From assembly GCA_900768785.1 (NCBI GenBank), contig CAAGEG010000167.1, forward strand, positions 1 through 21,441: 21,441 nt of DNA, given 5' to 3'. The notes under the pieces were generated by a model. That model saw only the letters and a list, made by a program, of their open reading frames with translations. It was not told where the DNA came from and ran no database searches. Below are positions 8,852-15,854 of the stretch, one piece after another. Position numbers and translations under genes: made by a program. How positions within the stretch are numbered: the first letter of the stretch is position 1; each line of letters opens with the position of its first letter. This DNA comes from an uncultured Prevotella sp. Its GTDB lineage: Bacteria > Bacteroidota > Bacteroidia > Bacteroidales > Bacteroidaceae.

Positions 8852-9652
8852 TTAGTTTCTCAAGATATTGACCATTAATGAGGCTACAGACGTCAATATT
8901 CCAACGACAGAGAACCATATTGTTGTACTTGAACCAATAGCTGAGTTCTTTGCTTGAACGCTATTTGGCTCTACATATAAGATATCATTTTGCTGCAGAT
9001 AATAATAAGGTGAATTTATCAAATTTGCATCATTAAGATTTATTCTGCGAAGAGACTTCTGTCCTGTTTCATCTTCACGAATCAGGAGCACGTTTTCTCT
9101 TCGTCCATAGATTGTAAGGTCTCCGGCTCTTGCTAATGCTTCAATAACGTTTATCTTTTCTTGGTCAATAATAAACACGCCCGGAGATTTCACTTCTCCT
9201 GCAACAGTTACCTTGAAACTTGCCATTTTTACTGTTACAATAGGTTTCTCTTCTTCTGCAAGATATGGTTTTATGCTTTTGCAAATATAATCTTCGCATT
9301 CACTTTTTGTCATTCCTCCAACTTTAAGTTTACCTATTACTGGGAAGTTTATATAGCCATCGTTACCAACCAAATATGTCTGTAGCGATACGCCTCCGTT
9401 GCCAACTTGTCCTGTTGATGTTAATGTGTTAGACACAGAAAGGTTAAACGGGGTTGAAACTTTGGGATCTGTAGTACTTACTGTTATTGTCAACAAATCT
9501 TTAGGCATTATTTTTGCATCAAATAATCCCTTAGATGCCAAATAGCTCAAACTATCTGCATTCTTGAAATATGCAATATTTTTACTACTACCACAACTAC
9601 CTAAAACAAGGCATATTACTGAAAAGAGCGAAAACCAAAGTATTTTTTTCAT
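8852..9652 (-). CDS. Polysaccharide export (OPX/Wza-like) outer-membrane lipoprotein
   Basis: I start at the ATG at 9652 (266 residues) rather than the upstream TTG at 9670, because this places a normal lipoprotein signal: KK, a hydrophobic core, then the lipobox LGSC with Cys20 as the lipidated residue. The mature part has a Poly_export/Wza domain (MPKDLLTITVSTTDP, then GYINFPVIGKLKVGGMTKSECE) and an SLBB-like domain (KVTVAGEVKSPGVFII through ARAGDLTIYGRRENVLLIRE). Near the C-terminus is a hydrophobic helix (TIWFSVVGILTSVASLMV), as in OPX proteins that span the outer membrane. The usual partner, a Wzc-like tyrosine kinase, is not adjacent. Instead the gene leads an operon into glmS. The family call is solid; the exported polymer is unknown. 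Confidence 0.88.
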   Translation of the reverse strand: MKKILWFSLFSVICLVLGSCGSSKNIAYFKNADSLSYLASKGLFDAKIMPKDLLTITVSTTDPKVSTPFNLSVSNTLTSTGQVGNGGVSLQTYLVGNDGYINFPVIGKLKVGGMTKSECEDYICKSIKPYLAEEEKPIVTVKMASFKVTVAGEVKSPGVFIIDQEKINVIEALARAGDLTIYGRRENVLLIREDETGQKSLRRINLNDANLINSPYYYLQQNDILYVEPNSVQAKNSAIGSSTTIWFSVVGILTSVASLMVNILRN

Positions 9653-9683
9653 CGTGTATATATTATTCAAATAAAAATCTTTG

Positions 9684-9715
9684 CAAAAATAGTCTTATTT
9701 TTTGATATTGACAAA
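9684..9715 (-). promoter_or_regulatory. Bacteroidetes-type promoter for the lipoprotein-glmS-purF-like-carAB operon
   Basis: On the minus strand TTTG (9715-9712) is followed after 20 bases by TATTTTTG (9691-9684), matching the -33/-7 form TTTG-N19-23-TAnnTTTG known for Bacteroidetes primary sigma factor. The predicted transcript starts near 9677, about 25 bases before the ATG at 9652. Confidence 0.75.
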
Positions 9716-9769
9716 TATTTCAAAAGGCTAAATCAAGAAAAGAGAAAAAAGTCTTTATATCTATATAAA

Positions 9770-9810
9770 AATCTCTCCTATATGGAAAAAATCCATATAC
9801 AGGAGAGATT
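9770..9810 (-). terminator. Rho-independent terminator of uxaC
   Basis: Arms 9770-9785 and 9793-9810 form a 16-bp stem (AATCTCTCCT plus ATATGG) with a two-base bulge and a 7-base loop. On the minus strand the stem is followed by TTTTATATAG. It lies about 40 bases after the uxaC stop and upstream of the promoter at 9684-9715, so it separates uxaC from the glmS operon. Confidence 0.8.
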
Positions 9811-9851
9811 ATTTATTGTATAATAATACAAGTATTGTAAATTATTCCAGA

Positions 9852-11255
9852 TTAAAATTTGAAATAGTTCTTAGCGTTATTATAACTGATATCCTCAACC
9901 ATGCGATATAGGCTATCCATATCGTCAGGAATAAGCCCCTTCTCAACATCATTACCCAACAGGTTGCAAAGCAAGCGACGGAAATATTCGTGACGTGGGT
10001 ATGAAAGGAATGAGCGACTATCTGTCAACATTCCTACAAAACGGCTTAAAAGACCAAGTACTGAGAGGGCATCCATTTGTCGTGTCATACCGTCAAGTTG
10101 ATCGTTAAACCACCAACCGCTACCAAACTGTATCTTACCCGGACATGAACCATCTTGGAAATTACCCAACATTGTTGCGATAACTTCATTTGCGCATGGA
10201 TTCAATGTGTATAATATTGTACGAGTAAGTTTTCCTTCTGAATTAAGATGGTCAAGGAAATGGCTCATAGCCTTAGCTGTAGTAAATTCGCCAATAGAAT
10301 CAAAGCCGGTATCCGGACCAAGTTTCTTGTACATCAAGCTGTTGTTGTCACGTATAGCTCCATAGTGGAATTGTTGTGTCCAATCACTTGCATGATCCAT
10401 TTCCGCAAATATGGTAAGCATACAATGTTTGAACTGACGAATTTCATATTGTGTAAGATCCTTAGCCTGCATAGCTTTCTCGAAGATAGCTTCTATCTCA
10501 CTATCTGTATATGGTTCATCATAGAATTCTTCTATACCATGATCTGATAGACGACATCCGTTTTCATGGAAGAAGTCATGACGTTTCTGAAGTGCATCAA
10601 TAAGGTCTTTGAATTTTACGATTGAAACGCCTGCAACCTCGCCAAGTTTATTAACATATTCAACAAATGCTTTTGTGTTGTCAACAGCCATAGCTTTGTC
10701 AGGACGCCAAGCCGGTATCATCTTTATTTCAAAACCGCTCTCACGTGTTTGTTTGTGATATCTCAAATCGTCAATAGGATCGTCTGTTGTACATACACAC
10801 TCTACATTATATCTACGCATGAAACCGCGAGCTGTATATTCAGGTTGTTGCAACTTTTCGTTACACTCATCAAATATCTCGCGTGCAGTTTTCGGGCTCA
10901 ATAACTTGTTAATACCGAAAGCTGTCTTTAACTCAAGATGTGTCCAATGATAAAGAGGATTTCTAAAAGTGTAAGGCACAGTTTCTGCCCACTTCTCAAA
11001 TTTCTCCCAGTCAGTAGTATCTTTTCCTGTACAATATCTTTCATCTACACCATTGGTTCTCATAGCACGCCATTTGTAATGGTCGCCACCAAGCCAGAGT
11101 TCTGTTATACTCTTAAACTTATGATCGTTAGCCACCATTTCAGGTATTAGATGACAATGATAGTCAATAATAGGCATCTTTGCCGCATGATTATGAAATA
11201 AGTCCTGCGCGGTTGAAGTTTCTAGCAGGAAGTTTTCATCCATAAATTTTTTCAT
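9852..11255 (-). CDS. uxaC: Glucuronate isomerase (uronate isomerase)
   Basis: The 467-residue product is the expected length for UxaC, which interconverts D-glucuronate/D-fructuronate and D-galacturonate/D-tagaturonate, the first step of hexuronate breakdown. The amidohydrolase-fold metal motif HxH is at residues 33-35 (IIDYHCHL). Further family signatures are FKSITELWLGGDHYKWRAMR, the CTTDDPIDDL segment, the NPCANEVIATMLGNFQ region and the C-terminal LTDSRSFLSYPRHEYFRRLLC. No other uronate genes (uxuA, uxuB, kdgA) adjoin, so it is a stand-alone unit here. It is divergent from ansA and terminated by the hairpin at 9770-9810. The ATG start encodes MKKFMDENFLL, a normal family N-terminus. Confidence 0.95.
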   Translation of the reverse strand: MKKFMDENFLLETSTAQDLFHNHAAKMPIIDYHCHLIPEMVANDHKFKSITELWLGGDHYKWRAMRTNGVDERYCTGKDTTDWEKFEKWAETVPYTFRNPLYHWTHLELKTAFGINKLLSPKTAREIFDECNEKLQQPEYTARGFMRRYNVECVCTTDDPIDDLRYHKQTRESGFEIKMIPAWRPDKAMAVDNTKAFVEYVNKLGEVAGVSIVKFKDLIDALQKRHDFFHENGCRLSDHGIEEFYDEPYTDSEIEAIFEKAMQAKDLTQYEIRQFKHCMLTIFAEMDHASDWTQQFHYGAIRDNNSLMYKKLGPDTGFDSIGEFTTAKAMSHFLDHLNSEGKLTRTILYTLNPCANEVIATMLGNFQDGSCPGKIQFGSGWWFNDQLDGMTRQMDALSVLGLLSRFVGMLTDSRSFLSYPRHEYFRRLLCNLLGNDVEKGLIPDDMDSLYRMVEDISYNNAKNYFKF

Positions 11256-11313
11256 GTTTGTTTTTTGTTTTAAGCGTTAATTACAAATTGTAGTTCATTG
11301 GTTTTTCATATTG

Positions 11314-11321
11314 CAAATGTA
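11314..11321 (-). promoter_or_regulatory. Likely -7 element for uxaC
   Basis: TACATTTG on the minus strand, followed by CAA, fits TAnnTTTG and lies 59 bases before the uxaC ATG. I see no TTTG at the expected -33 distance, so the promoter is weaker or activator-dependent if real. Confidence 0.45.
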
Positions 11322-11331
11322 CATCTTTTTT

Positions 11332-11362
11332 TTTGATTTCATATTATTTTAAATTATATTTG
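11332..11362 (+). promoter_or_regulatory. Bacteroidetes-type promoter for ansA
   Basis: TTTG at 11332-11335, a 19-base spacer and TATATTTG at 11355-11362 match the Bacteroidetes -33/-7 form. The predicted transcript begins near 11369, which rules out the upstream TTG at 11333 as a start and supports the ATG at 11429. Confidence 0.65.
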
Positions 11363-11428
11363 CAAAAATATATAATGCTAAGATGCCTCTCATATATTTA
11401 TAATATAAAGAAACGACTTAATAGAAAG

Positions 11429-12460
11429 ATGAGAAAAGACAAAGTTTTACTTATATACACAGGTGGAACTATTGGTATGGGACAAAATCCCGAGACCGGA
11501 GCACTTGAGCCACTTGACCTTAAGCATCTTGTTAAATGCATTCCGGAACTATCAATGCTTAAGACTACGATTGACACTTATCAATTTACTCCTCCTATTG
11601 ACTCAAGTGACATGTCTCCAAGACTATGGTCGCAACTTGTAAGAATTATTGCCGATGGATATAACGACTATGACGGGTTTGTCATTTTGCATGGCACAGA
11701 CACTATGGCTTATACCGCATCTGCTCTTTCTTTCATGTTAGAAAATCTTACAAAACCGGTTATCCTTACCGGGAGCCAACTTCCTATTAACCAGATGCGT
11801 ACCGATGGTAAAGAAAACCTCATAACAAGTCTTGAAATTGCATCATCTTTCCATGACGACGGTACAGCAATTGTTCCTGAAGTATGTATCTATTTCAGTG
11901 GGAAACTGCTTAGAGGTAACCGCACAACAAAAACAAGTGCCGATGGTTTTAATGCTTTTGAGTCGTTTAATTTTCCCCATTTGGCTGAAGCAGGAGTCAA
12001 TATTGTGTATAATGAAGAATATATATTGAAGCCCGATTTCACAAAACCCATGATTCCACATACGGCAGTTGACCCTAATGTGGTTGTATTCTCTCTTTTT
12101 CCCGGTTTGCAAGAAAGAATTATCAAGCATGTTTTTGAAGGTCCCGAACTAAGATCTATTGTCATGAGAAGCTTTGGTAGTGGAAATGCGCCCAAACAAT
12201 CTTGGCTAATAAAAACATTAAAACAAACAAGCCAACGTGGTGTTACAATAGTAAACATAAGCCAATGTTTGGCTGGTTGTGTTGAAATGAACCGTTATGA
12301 TACGGGGTATCGTCTTAAAACCGCCGGAGTAATAAGTGGTTACGACAGTACTGTAGAGTGTGCAGTCACAAAGCTCATGTGTATTCAAGCACGCTTTAGC
12401 GATAATAAAATCGTTCGTAACTACATGAATCGTTCTATTTGCGGTGAAATAAGCGTATAG
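11429..12460 (+). CDS. ansA: Type I (cytoplasmic) L-asparaginase
   Basis: The start is placed at the ATG at 11429, giving MRKDKVLLIYTGGTIGMG. The longer frame from a TTG at 11333 would begin at the promoter and adds 32 residues not seen in the family. The 343-residue enzyme hydrolyses L-asparagine to aspartate and ammonia. The catalytic Thr lies in YTGGTIG (residues 10-16). The second active-site motif is HGTDTMAYTASALSFMLENL, nearly identical to E. coli AnsA, followed by KPVILTGSQ. RGNRTTK, SFGSGNAP and the TVECAVTKL tail also match. There is no signal peptide, in keeping with the type I cytosolic enzyme and unlike the periplasmic type II. It is monocistronic, convergent with dapA across a repeat-bearing gap. 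Confidence 0.94.
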   Translation: MRKDKVLLIYTGGTIGMGQNPETGALEPLDLKHLVKCIPELSMLKTTIDTYQFTPPIDSSDMSPRLWSQLVRIIADGYNDYDGFVILHGTDTMAYTASALSFMLENLTKPVILTGSQLPINQMRTDGKENLITSLEIASSFHDDGTAIVPEVCIYFSGKLLRGNRTTKTSADGFNAFESFNFPHLAEAGVNIVYNEEYILKPDFTKPMIPHTAVDPNVVVFSLFPGLQERIIKHVFEGPELRSIVMRSFGSGNAPKQSWLIKTLKQTSQRGVTIVNISQCLAGCVEMNRYDTGYRLKTAGVISGYDSTVECAVTKLMCIQARFSDNKIVRNYMNRSICGEISV

Positions 12461-12557
12461 ACAAAGAAGCCTGAAAGACTGCTGTTTGTTAACGAAACAA
12501 GTAAGTTTTTGACCCATGAGCAAAGAACTTAACTATATAATTATCAAAGATAACTAT

Positions 12558-12706
12558 AGTCAAGCCAAACATAATTGTTGTTTGGGCTAAACAAAGATAT
12601 AGTTTGGGCTATATAAATATATTGTTTAAGCTGTTTAATTATGAATTCTCGGATATTCAAATATTATCGGCTAAATAAAGTTGTTATTCGGACTAAGAAA
12701 ACAATT
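12558..12706. repeat. Degenerate direct repeat with 22-bp phasing in the ansA-dapA gap
   Basis: The 326-base gap between the convergent ends of ansA and dapA (12461-12786) holds no plausible gene. Cores related to GGGCTA recur at 12562, 12584, 12606, 12628 and 12650, exactly 22 bases apart, then at 12668 and 12689 (spacing 18 and 21). The best two units begin GTTTGGGCTA at 12580 and 12602; later units diverge (AAGCTG, CGGATA, CGGCTA, CGGACT). The rest of the gap is AT-rich, with a weak stem at 12486-12500 followed by TTTTT (possible ansA terminator) and a near-palindrome at about 12732-12754. Confidence 0.5.
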
Positions 12707-12786
12707 TTTAGGGAAAAACAATAGTTTTATATTCGCAATTAACTGCGATATTTATTATTGCCGATTCTCATTTTAGATTTTGGAAA

Positions 12787-13671
12787 TCACATTCTGAATT
12801 TCAAACATTCGCTTATCTTCTGCATGGTTGTTAACCGAGTCGGCACAAGCGGAAGACGCAACACGTTCTCTATCATTCCCATCTCATGTAACATGGCTTT
12901 TACACCTGCGGGATTGCCGTCAACAAACAACAAATTGAATAAATCAGTAAACTTGTGATGTATCTTTCTTGCGCTTTCTATCTCGCCTCGCATCTCCAAA
13001 CGTATCATTCGTGAGAATTCTTTTGGAAGAGCATTACCTATAACAGATATCACGCCTGCAGCTCCACATGCTATCATAGGGAACGTTAGAGCATCATCAC
13101 CACTTATAACATCAAAACTATCCGGCTTATTCTTTATTATCTCATCAACTTGCTCAAGACTTCCACTTGCCTCTTTTATAGCTACAATATTTTTACAATC
13201 GCGAGCCAATCTTACTGTCGTTTCTGCCTTGAGGTTAACGCCTGTTCTTCCGGGCACATTATATAACACTACCGGCATGTTTGTTGCAGATGCAATAGCT
13301 TTAAAATGCTGATATAATCCCTCTTGAGATGGTTTATTATAATAAGGACAAACACTTAGCACACCATCTATACCCGAGAAATCACCTGTTTGCAATTCTT
13401 TTATAACATCGGCTGTATTGTTTCCGCCACAACCAATCAAGATTGGAACTTTGCCTCCAACTAAATCAACAACAAGTTCTTTAATGTTTTTCTTTTCTTC
13501 TGCTGTAAGTGTTGGTGTCTCGCCTGTAGTTGCCAATATACAAAAAAAGTCTGCTCCGTTTTTTAATTGATATTCTACTAAACGAGACAAAGATTGATAA
13601 TCAACCGAACCATCTGAAGTAAAAGGTGTAACTAAGGCTATTCCTAAGCCCTTAAAGATATTTTGAACCAT
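12787..13671 (-). CDS. dapA: 4-hydroxy-tetrahydrodipicolinate synthase
   Basis: The 294-residue protein matches DapA (E. coli 292), which condenses pyruvate with aspartate semialdehyde at the branch to lysine and diaminopimelate. It is a (beta/alpha)8 aldolase of the DHDPS/NAL family. GIALVTPF opens the barrel, TTGETPTLTAEEK (residues 48-60) is the signature loop, Tyr137 lies in VLYNVPGRTG, and Lys166 in VAIKEASG is the Schiff-base lysine. GDDALTFPMIACGAAGVISV also fits. The general family includes N-acetylneuraminate lyase and others, but the GTTGE-type loop and YNVPGRTG favour DapA. It is transcribed alone from the promoter at 13703-13733, and no other lysine genes adjoin. Confidence 0.95.
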   Translation of the reverse strand: MVQNIFKGLGIALVTPFTSDGSVDYQSLSRLVEYQLKNGADFFCILATTGETPTLTAEEKKNIKELVVDLVGGKVPILIGCGGNNTADVIKELQTGDFSGIDGVLSVCPYYNKPSQEGLYQHFKAIASATNMPVVLYNVPGRTGVNLKAETTVRLARDCKNIVAIKEASGSLEQVDEIIKNKPDSFDVISGDDALTFPMIACGAAGVISVIGNALPKEFSRMIRLEMRGEIESARKIHHKFTDLFNLLFVDGNPAGVKAMLHEMGMIENVLRLPLVPTRLTTMQKISECLKFRM

Positions 13672-13702
13672 AAAAAAGAGTCTTTTTCTTATAAATTTGT
13701 CG

Positions 13703-13733
13703 CAAAATTACTATTTTTATATCAAAAGACAAA
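13703..13733 (-). promoter_or_regulatory. Bacteroidetes-type promoter for dapA
   Basis: On the minus strand TTTG (13733-13730), a 19-base spacer and TAATTTTG (13710-13703) match the Bacteroidetes consensus. The predicted start is about 25 bases before the dapA ATG. Confidence 0.7.
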
Positions 13734-13779
13734 ACAAAAGCACTATTTTCGTATAAAAAGAAAGTATTATGGACTACTT

Positions 13780-13838
13780 TTAACCCCAATCGGTCATTAG
13801 AAAAAACTTGCCATTTTCTAATGACTGATTTGGGTTAA
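13780..13838. repeat. Strong hairpin: 25-bp stem with 9-base loop
   Basis: Arms 13780-13804 and 13814-13838 pair at 23 of 25 positions plus one G-T, around the loop AACTTGCCA. Each arm ends in TTAACCC or GGGTTAA. It lies between the eamA 3' end and the dapA promoter. No gene overlaps it. It could be a terminator or 3'-end structure, a short palindromic mobile repeat, or a protein site. A related 17-base segment occurs at 21304-21320. Confidence 0.6.
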
Positions 13839-13917
13839 ATTATTAAGTTAATACCAATAACCTAATTTTTTACAACAAAATAAGCAAGTAACAGATAATC
13901 TGAAATCTTAATTTATT

Positions 13918-14055
13918 AAGCCATATTAGCCATGATAGCATACATTATTCCTAAGAAACAAGCTGTAGGATGAACCCCAAGTTTTACGCAGACGGAGTTG
14001 TCTACATATATTCTACGACTTGTATTTAGGAATACTTATCCGGCTAATTGTGCTT
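13918..14055. other. Long bulged hairpin, candidate structured RNA or 3'UTR element
   Basis: Within the 426-base gene-free stretch 13672-14097, bases 13918-13970 pair with 14011-14055 through consecutive helices: AAGC/GCTT, ATTAGCC/GGCTAAT, GATA/TATC, TATTCCTAA/TTAGGAATA, ACAAG/CTTGT and GTAGGA/TTCTAC. These are separated by small internal loops and one 8-base bulge (13938-13945). The 40-base apical part holds a further small stem, AGAC (13990-13993) with GTCT (14000-14003). In total some 35 base pairs form. It begins 42 bases after the eamA stop on the minus strand. It could be a 3'UTR structure of that operon, an independent RNA on either strand, or a decayed inverted repeat. I recognise no known RNA family, and I see no good promoter on either side. 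Confidence 0.4.
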
Positions 14056-14097
14056 CTTTTTATTCAAAAGATCATAACCTCATATTTTAAACATGAG

Positions 14098-15015
14098 TTA
14101 TTTTGAGCCGAAATAGAGGAATAACATTCCAAGCAATACGAGCAAAAGGTCGAAGAACTTGCTTTTGAGATTTTTTTCTCGTAGTAGCATAGCCCCGAAC
14201 AAAAAGGAAACAATCACGCTACCTCTTCGTATCATAGACACAACACTTATCATGGCTCCCGGCAAACTAAGGGCATAGAAGTAAACAAAATCTGCCGCGC
14301 TTAAAAAAATACTAATAAAAATTATGCCCCAATGCCAATGAAAAGGTGTTGTTTGCTTACGTTTGGGCATCCACAAGAGTAGCAACATCACCCCCATCAT
14401 AATACATTGATATATGTTATACCAACTTTGCACTATCATACGGTCAAGACCTACTCCACCATCGTTAGGAGATGCCATAAGATATTTATCATAAAGACCG
14501 CTAATAGCCCCTAAAACAGCCGATAAAACAACAAAATAAATCCAACGGTCGTGTTTAAAATCAATACCTTCTTTCTTTCCACTACGACTTAACATGAAGA
14601 ATGAAGCTACCGCTAAAGCTACTCCAACCCATTGGTATACATTCAGTCGCTCGCCAAACACCATAAATGCGCCGACCAACACCATTACCGGACGTGTGGC
14701 ATTTATAGGACCTACAATTGTTAGAGGAAGATGTTTCATCCCGAAATAGCCGAAAATCCACGAAGAAAGAACTATAAAGCTCTTTAAAAGGATGTATTTA
14801 TGTACATCCCAACCTCCACTTTCTACATGAAATATTGTGTCGTCAAGCACATCAGTCCCTGCAGACAAGAGGATGAAAGGTAAAAATATCAACGAAGAGA
14901 ACAACGTATTAAAGAACAAAACCGGTATTACGGCGTTATTGCTAAGCGACTCTTTCTTGCAAGAATCATAAAAACCAAGCAATGTTGCTGACAAAAAAGC
15001 TAAAATCAACCACAT
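14098..15015 (-). CDS. EamA/DMT-family membrane transporter
   Basis: This 305-residue protein is almost wholly hydrophobic, with about ten predicted membrane spans in two repeated halves, the plan of the drug/metabolite transporter (EamA) family. The first half runs from MWLILAFLSATLLGFYD to the span ending near residue 144. The second starts near WIYFVVLSAVLGAISGLYDKY (about 158-178) and ends with FFDLLLVLLGMLFLYFG. Conserved features are GPINATRPVMVLVGAFMVFGERLNVYQWVGV in the first half and MIRRGSVIVSFLFGAMLLREK in the second, the paired fourth-span and loop motifs of this family. The substrate cannot be told from sequence. It starts 27 bases after truA and is the last gene of the patatin-comEC-truA run. 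Confidence 0.85.
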   Translation of the reverse strand: MWLILAFLSATLLGFYDSCKKESLSNNAVIPVLFFNTLFSSLIFLPFILLSAGTDVLDDTIFHVESGGWDVHKYILLKSFIVLSSWIFGYFGMKHLPLTIVGPINATRPVMVLVGAFMVFGERLNVYQWVGVALAVASFFMLSRSGKKEGIDFKHDRWIYFVVLSAVLGAISGLYDKYLMASPNDGGVGLDRMIVQSWYNIYQCIMMGVMLLLLWMPKRKQTTPFHWHWGIIFISIFLSAADFVYFYALSLPGAMISVVSMIRRGSVIVSFLFGAMLLREKNLKSKFFDLLLVLLGMLFLYFGSK

Positions 15016-15042
15016 AACTAAATGTTCAAAATTACTTAAATA

Positions 15043-15792
15043 TCAATTATCCTGAAATGTATATTCAATATTTTCAAGGAACAAAGCGTTTCCCTGCATA
15101 CTCTCCCCTGCATTAGAACGACTCTTTCCCTCTACAACGCTTTTGAAGTCTTGTATCGTAAGACGGCATCTCCCAACATCTATTAACGTGCCTACAATGG
15201 CACGAACCATATTACGCAAGAAGCGATTTGCCGTAATAACAAAGTGCCATTCGCCATTTCCGTCATCCACCCATTTTGCTTCTGTTACTTTACAAATGGT
15301 TGTTTTCACATCGCTATTGCTCTTGCAAAAAGCAGCAAAGTCTGAATATTCAAGAAGCAATGATGCTGCTTCATTCATGCGTTCAATATCAATATCAAAA
15401 AACAACTCACAAGAATATGCACGCAAAAAAGGGTTCTTACGCCTGTGTATATAATAATGGTATGTTCGGGACGTTGCGCTAAATCTGGCATGCATATCAT
15501 TTGAGACGGGAATAACTTTATCCACAGAAATATCACGTGGTAACAAACGATTGAGTTTATATGCCAATTGTTGTGTATCTATGGTTTCCATTGCATCAAA
15601 ATGCGCTACCATCATCCGGGCATGCACACCGGTATCAGTGCGTCCTGCTCCTACAACTTGTATTTCATTACGCAACAATATAGACAAAGCTTTTTGCAAC
15701 TCTGCCTGTACTGAATTAGCATTCGGTTGTATCTGCCAACCATGATATGCCGTTCCGTCATAGCTGAAATATATGAAATAGCGTTGTGTCAT
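15043..15792 (-). CDS. truA: tRNA pseudouridine(38-40) synthase
   Basis: I start at the ATG at 15792 (249 residues, MTQRYFIYFSYDGTAYHGWQ), since the upstream TTG at 15828 adds 12 residues not expected in the family. TruA isomerises U38-U40 in the anticodon arm of many tRNAs. YDGTAYHGWQ (residues 11-20) is the N-terminal signature. The catalytic Asp53 lies in GAGRTDTGVHA, followed by ARFSATSRTYHYYI, and FLRNMVRAIVGTLIDVG is the C-terminal signature. It lies between comEC (62 bases from this start) and the EamA gene (27 bases). A possible -7 element sits just upstream, so it may be transcribed both with comEC and alone. Confidence 0.95.
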   Translation of the reverse strand: MTQRYFIYFSYDGTAYHGWQIQPNANSVQAELQKALSILLRNEIQVVGAGRTDTGVHARMMVAHFDAMETIDTQQLAYKLNRLLPRDISVDKVIPVSNDMHARFSATSRTYHYYIHRRKNPFLRAYSCELFFDIDIERMNEAASLLLEYSDFAAFCKSNSDVKTTICKVTEAKWVDDGNGEWHFVITANRFLRNMVRAIVGTLIDVGRCRLTIQDFKSVVEGKSRSNAGESMQGNALFLENIEYTFQDN

Positions 15793-15815
15793 CAACAGTC
15801 TCTTATTGATGTCTG

Positions 15816-15823
15816 CAAAAGTA
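15816..15823 (-). promoter_or_regulatory. Possible -7 element ahead of truA
   Basis: TACTTTTG followed by C on the minus strand fits TAnnTTTG and lies 23 bases before the truA ATG. No TTTG is seen at the -33 distance, so this may be chance in AT-rich DNA. Confidence 0.3.
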
Positions 15824-15854
15824 CTCAAAATCTGATTAATAAAGGAAAAAATCT

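Noticed and set aside
9653..9670. TTG start for the export lipoprotein
   Set aside because: It would add six residues ahead of a normal KK-led signal peptide; the ATG at 9652 fits lipoprotein architecture better.
11890..12258. Minus-strand open frame of 122 codons within ansA
   Set aside because: It is antisense to conserved asparaginase coding sequence and shows no recognisable domain.
12558..12706. Possible CRISPR array
   Set aside because: The repeat units are contiguous, degenerate and 22 bases in phase, with no unique spacers and no cas genes nearby.
13918..14055. Integron attC site
   Set aside because: Its length and bulged stem are attC-like, but the ends lack the GTTRRRY/RYYYAAC boxes and there is no integrase or cassette context.
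15793..15828. TTG start for truA
   Set aside because: The added 12 residues are outside the family's usual N-terminus and overlap a possible promoter element.
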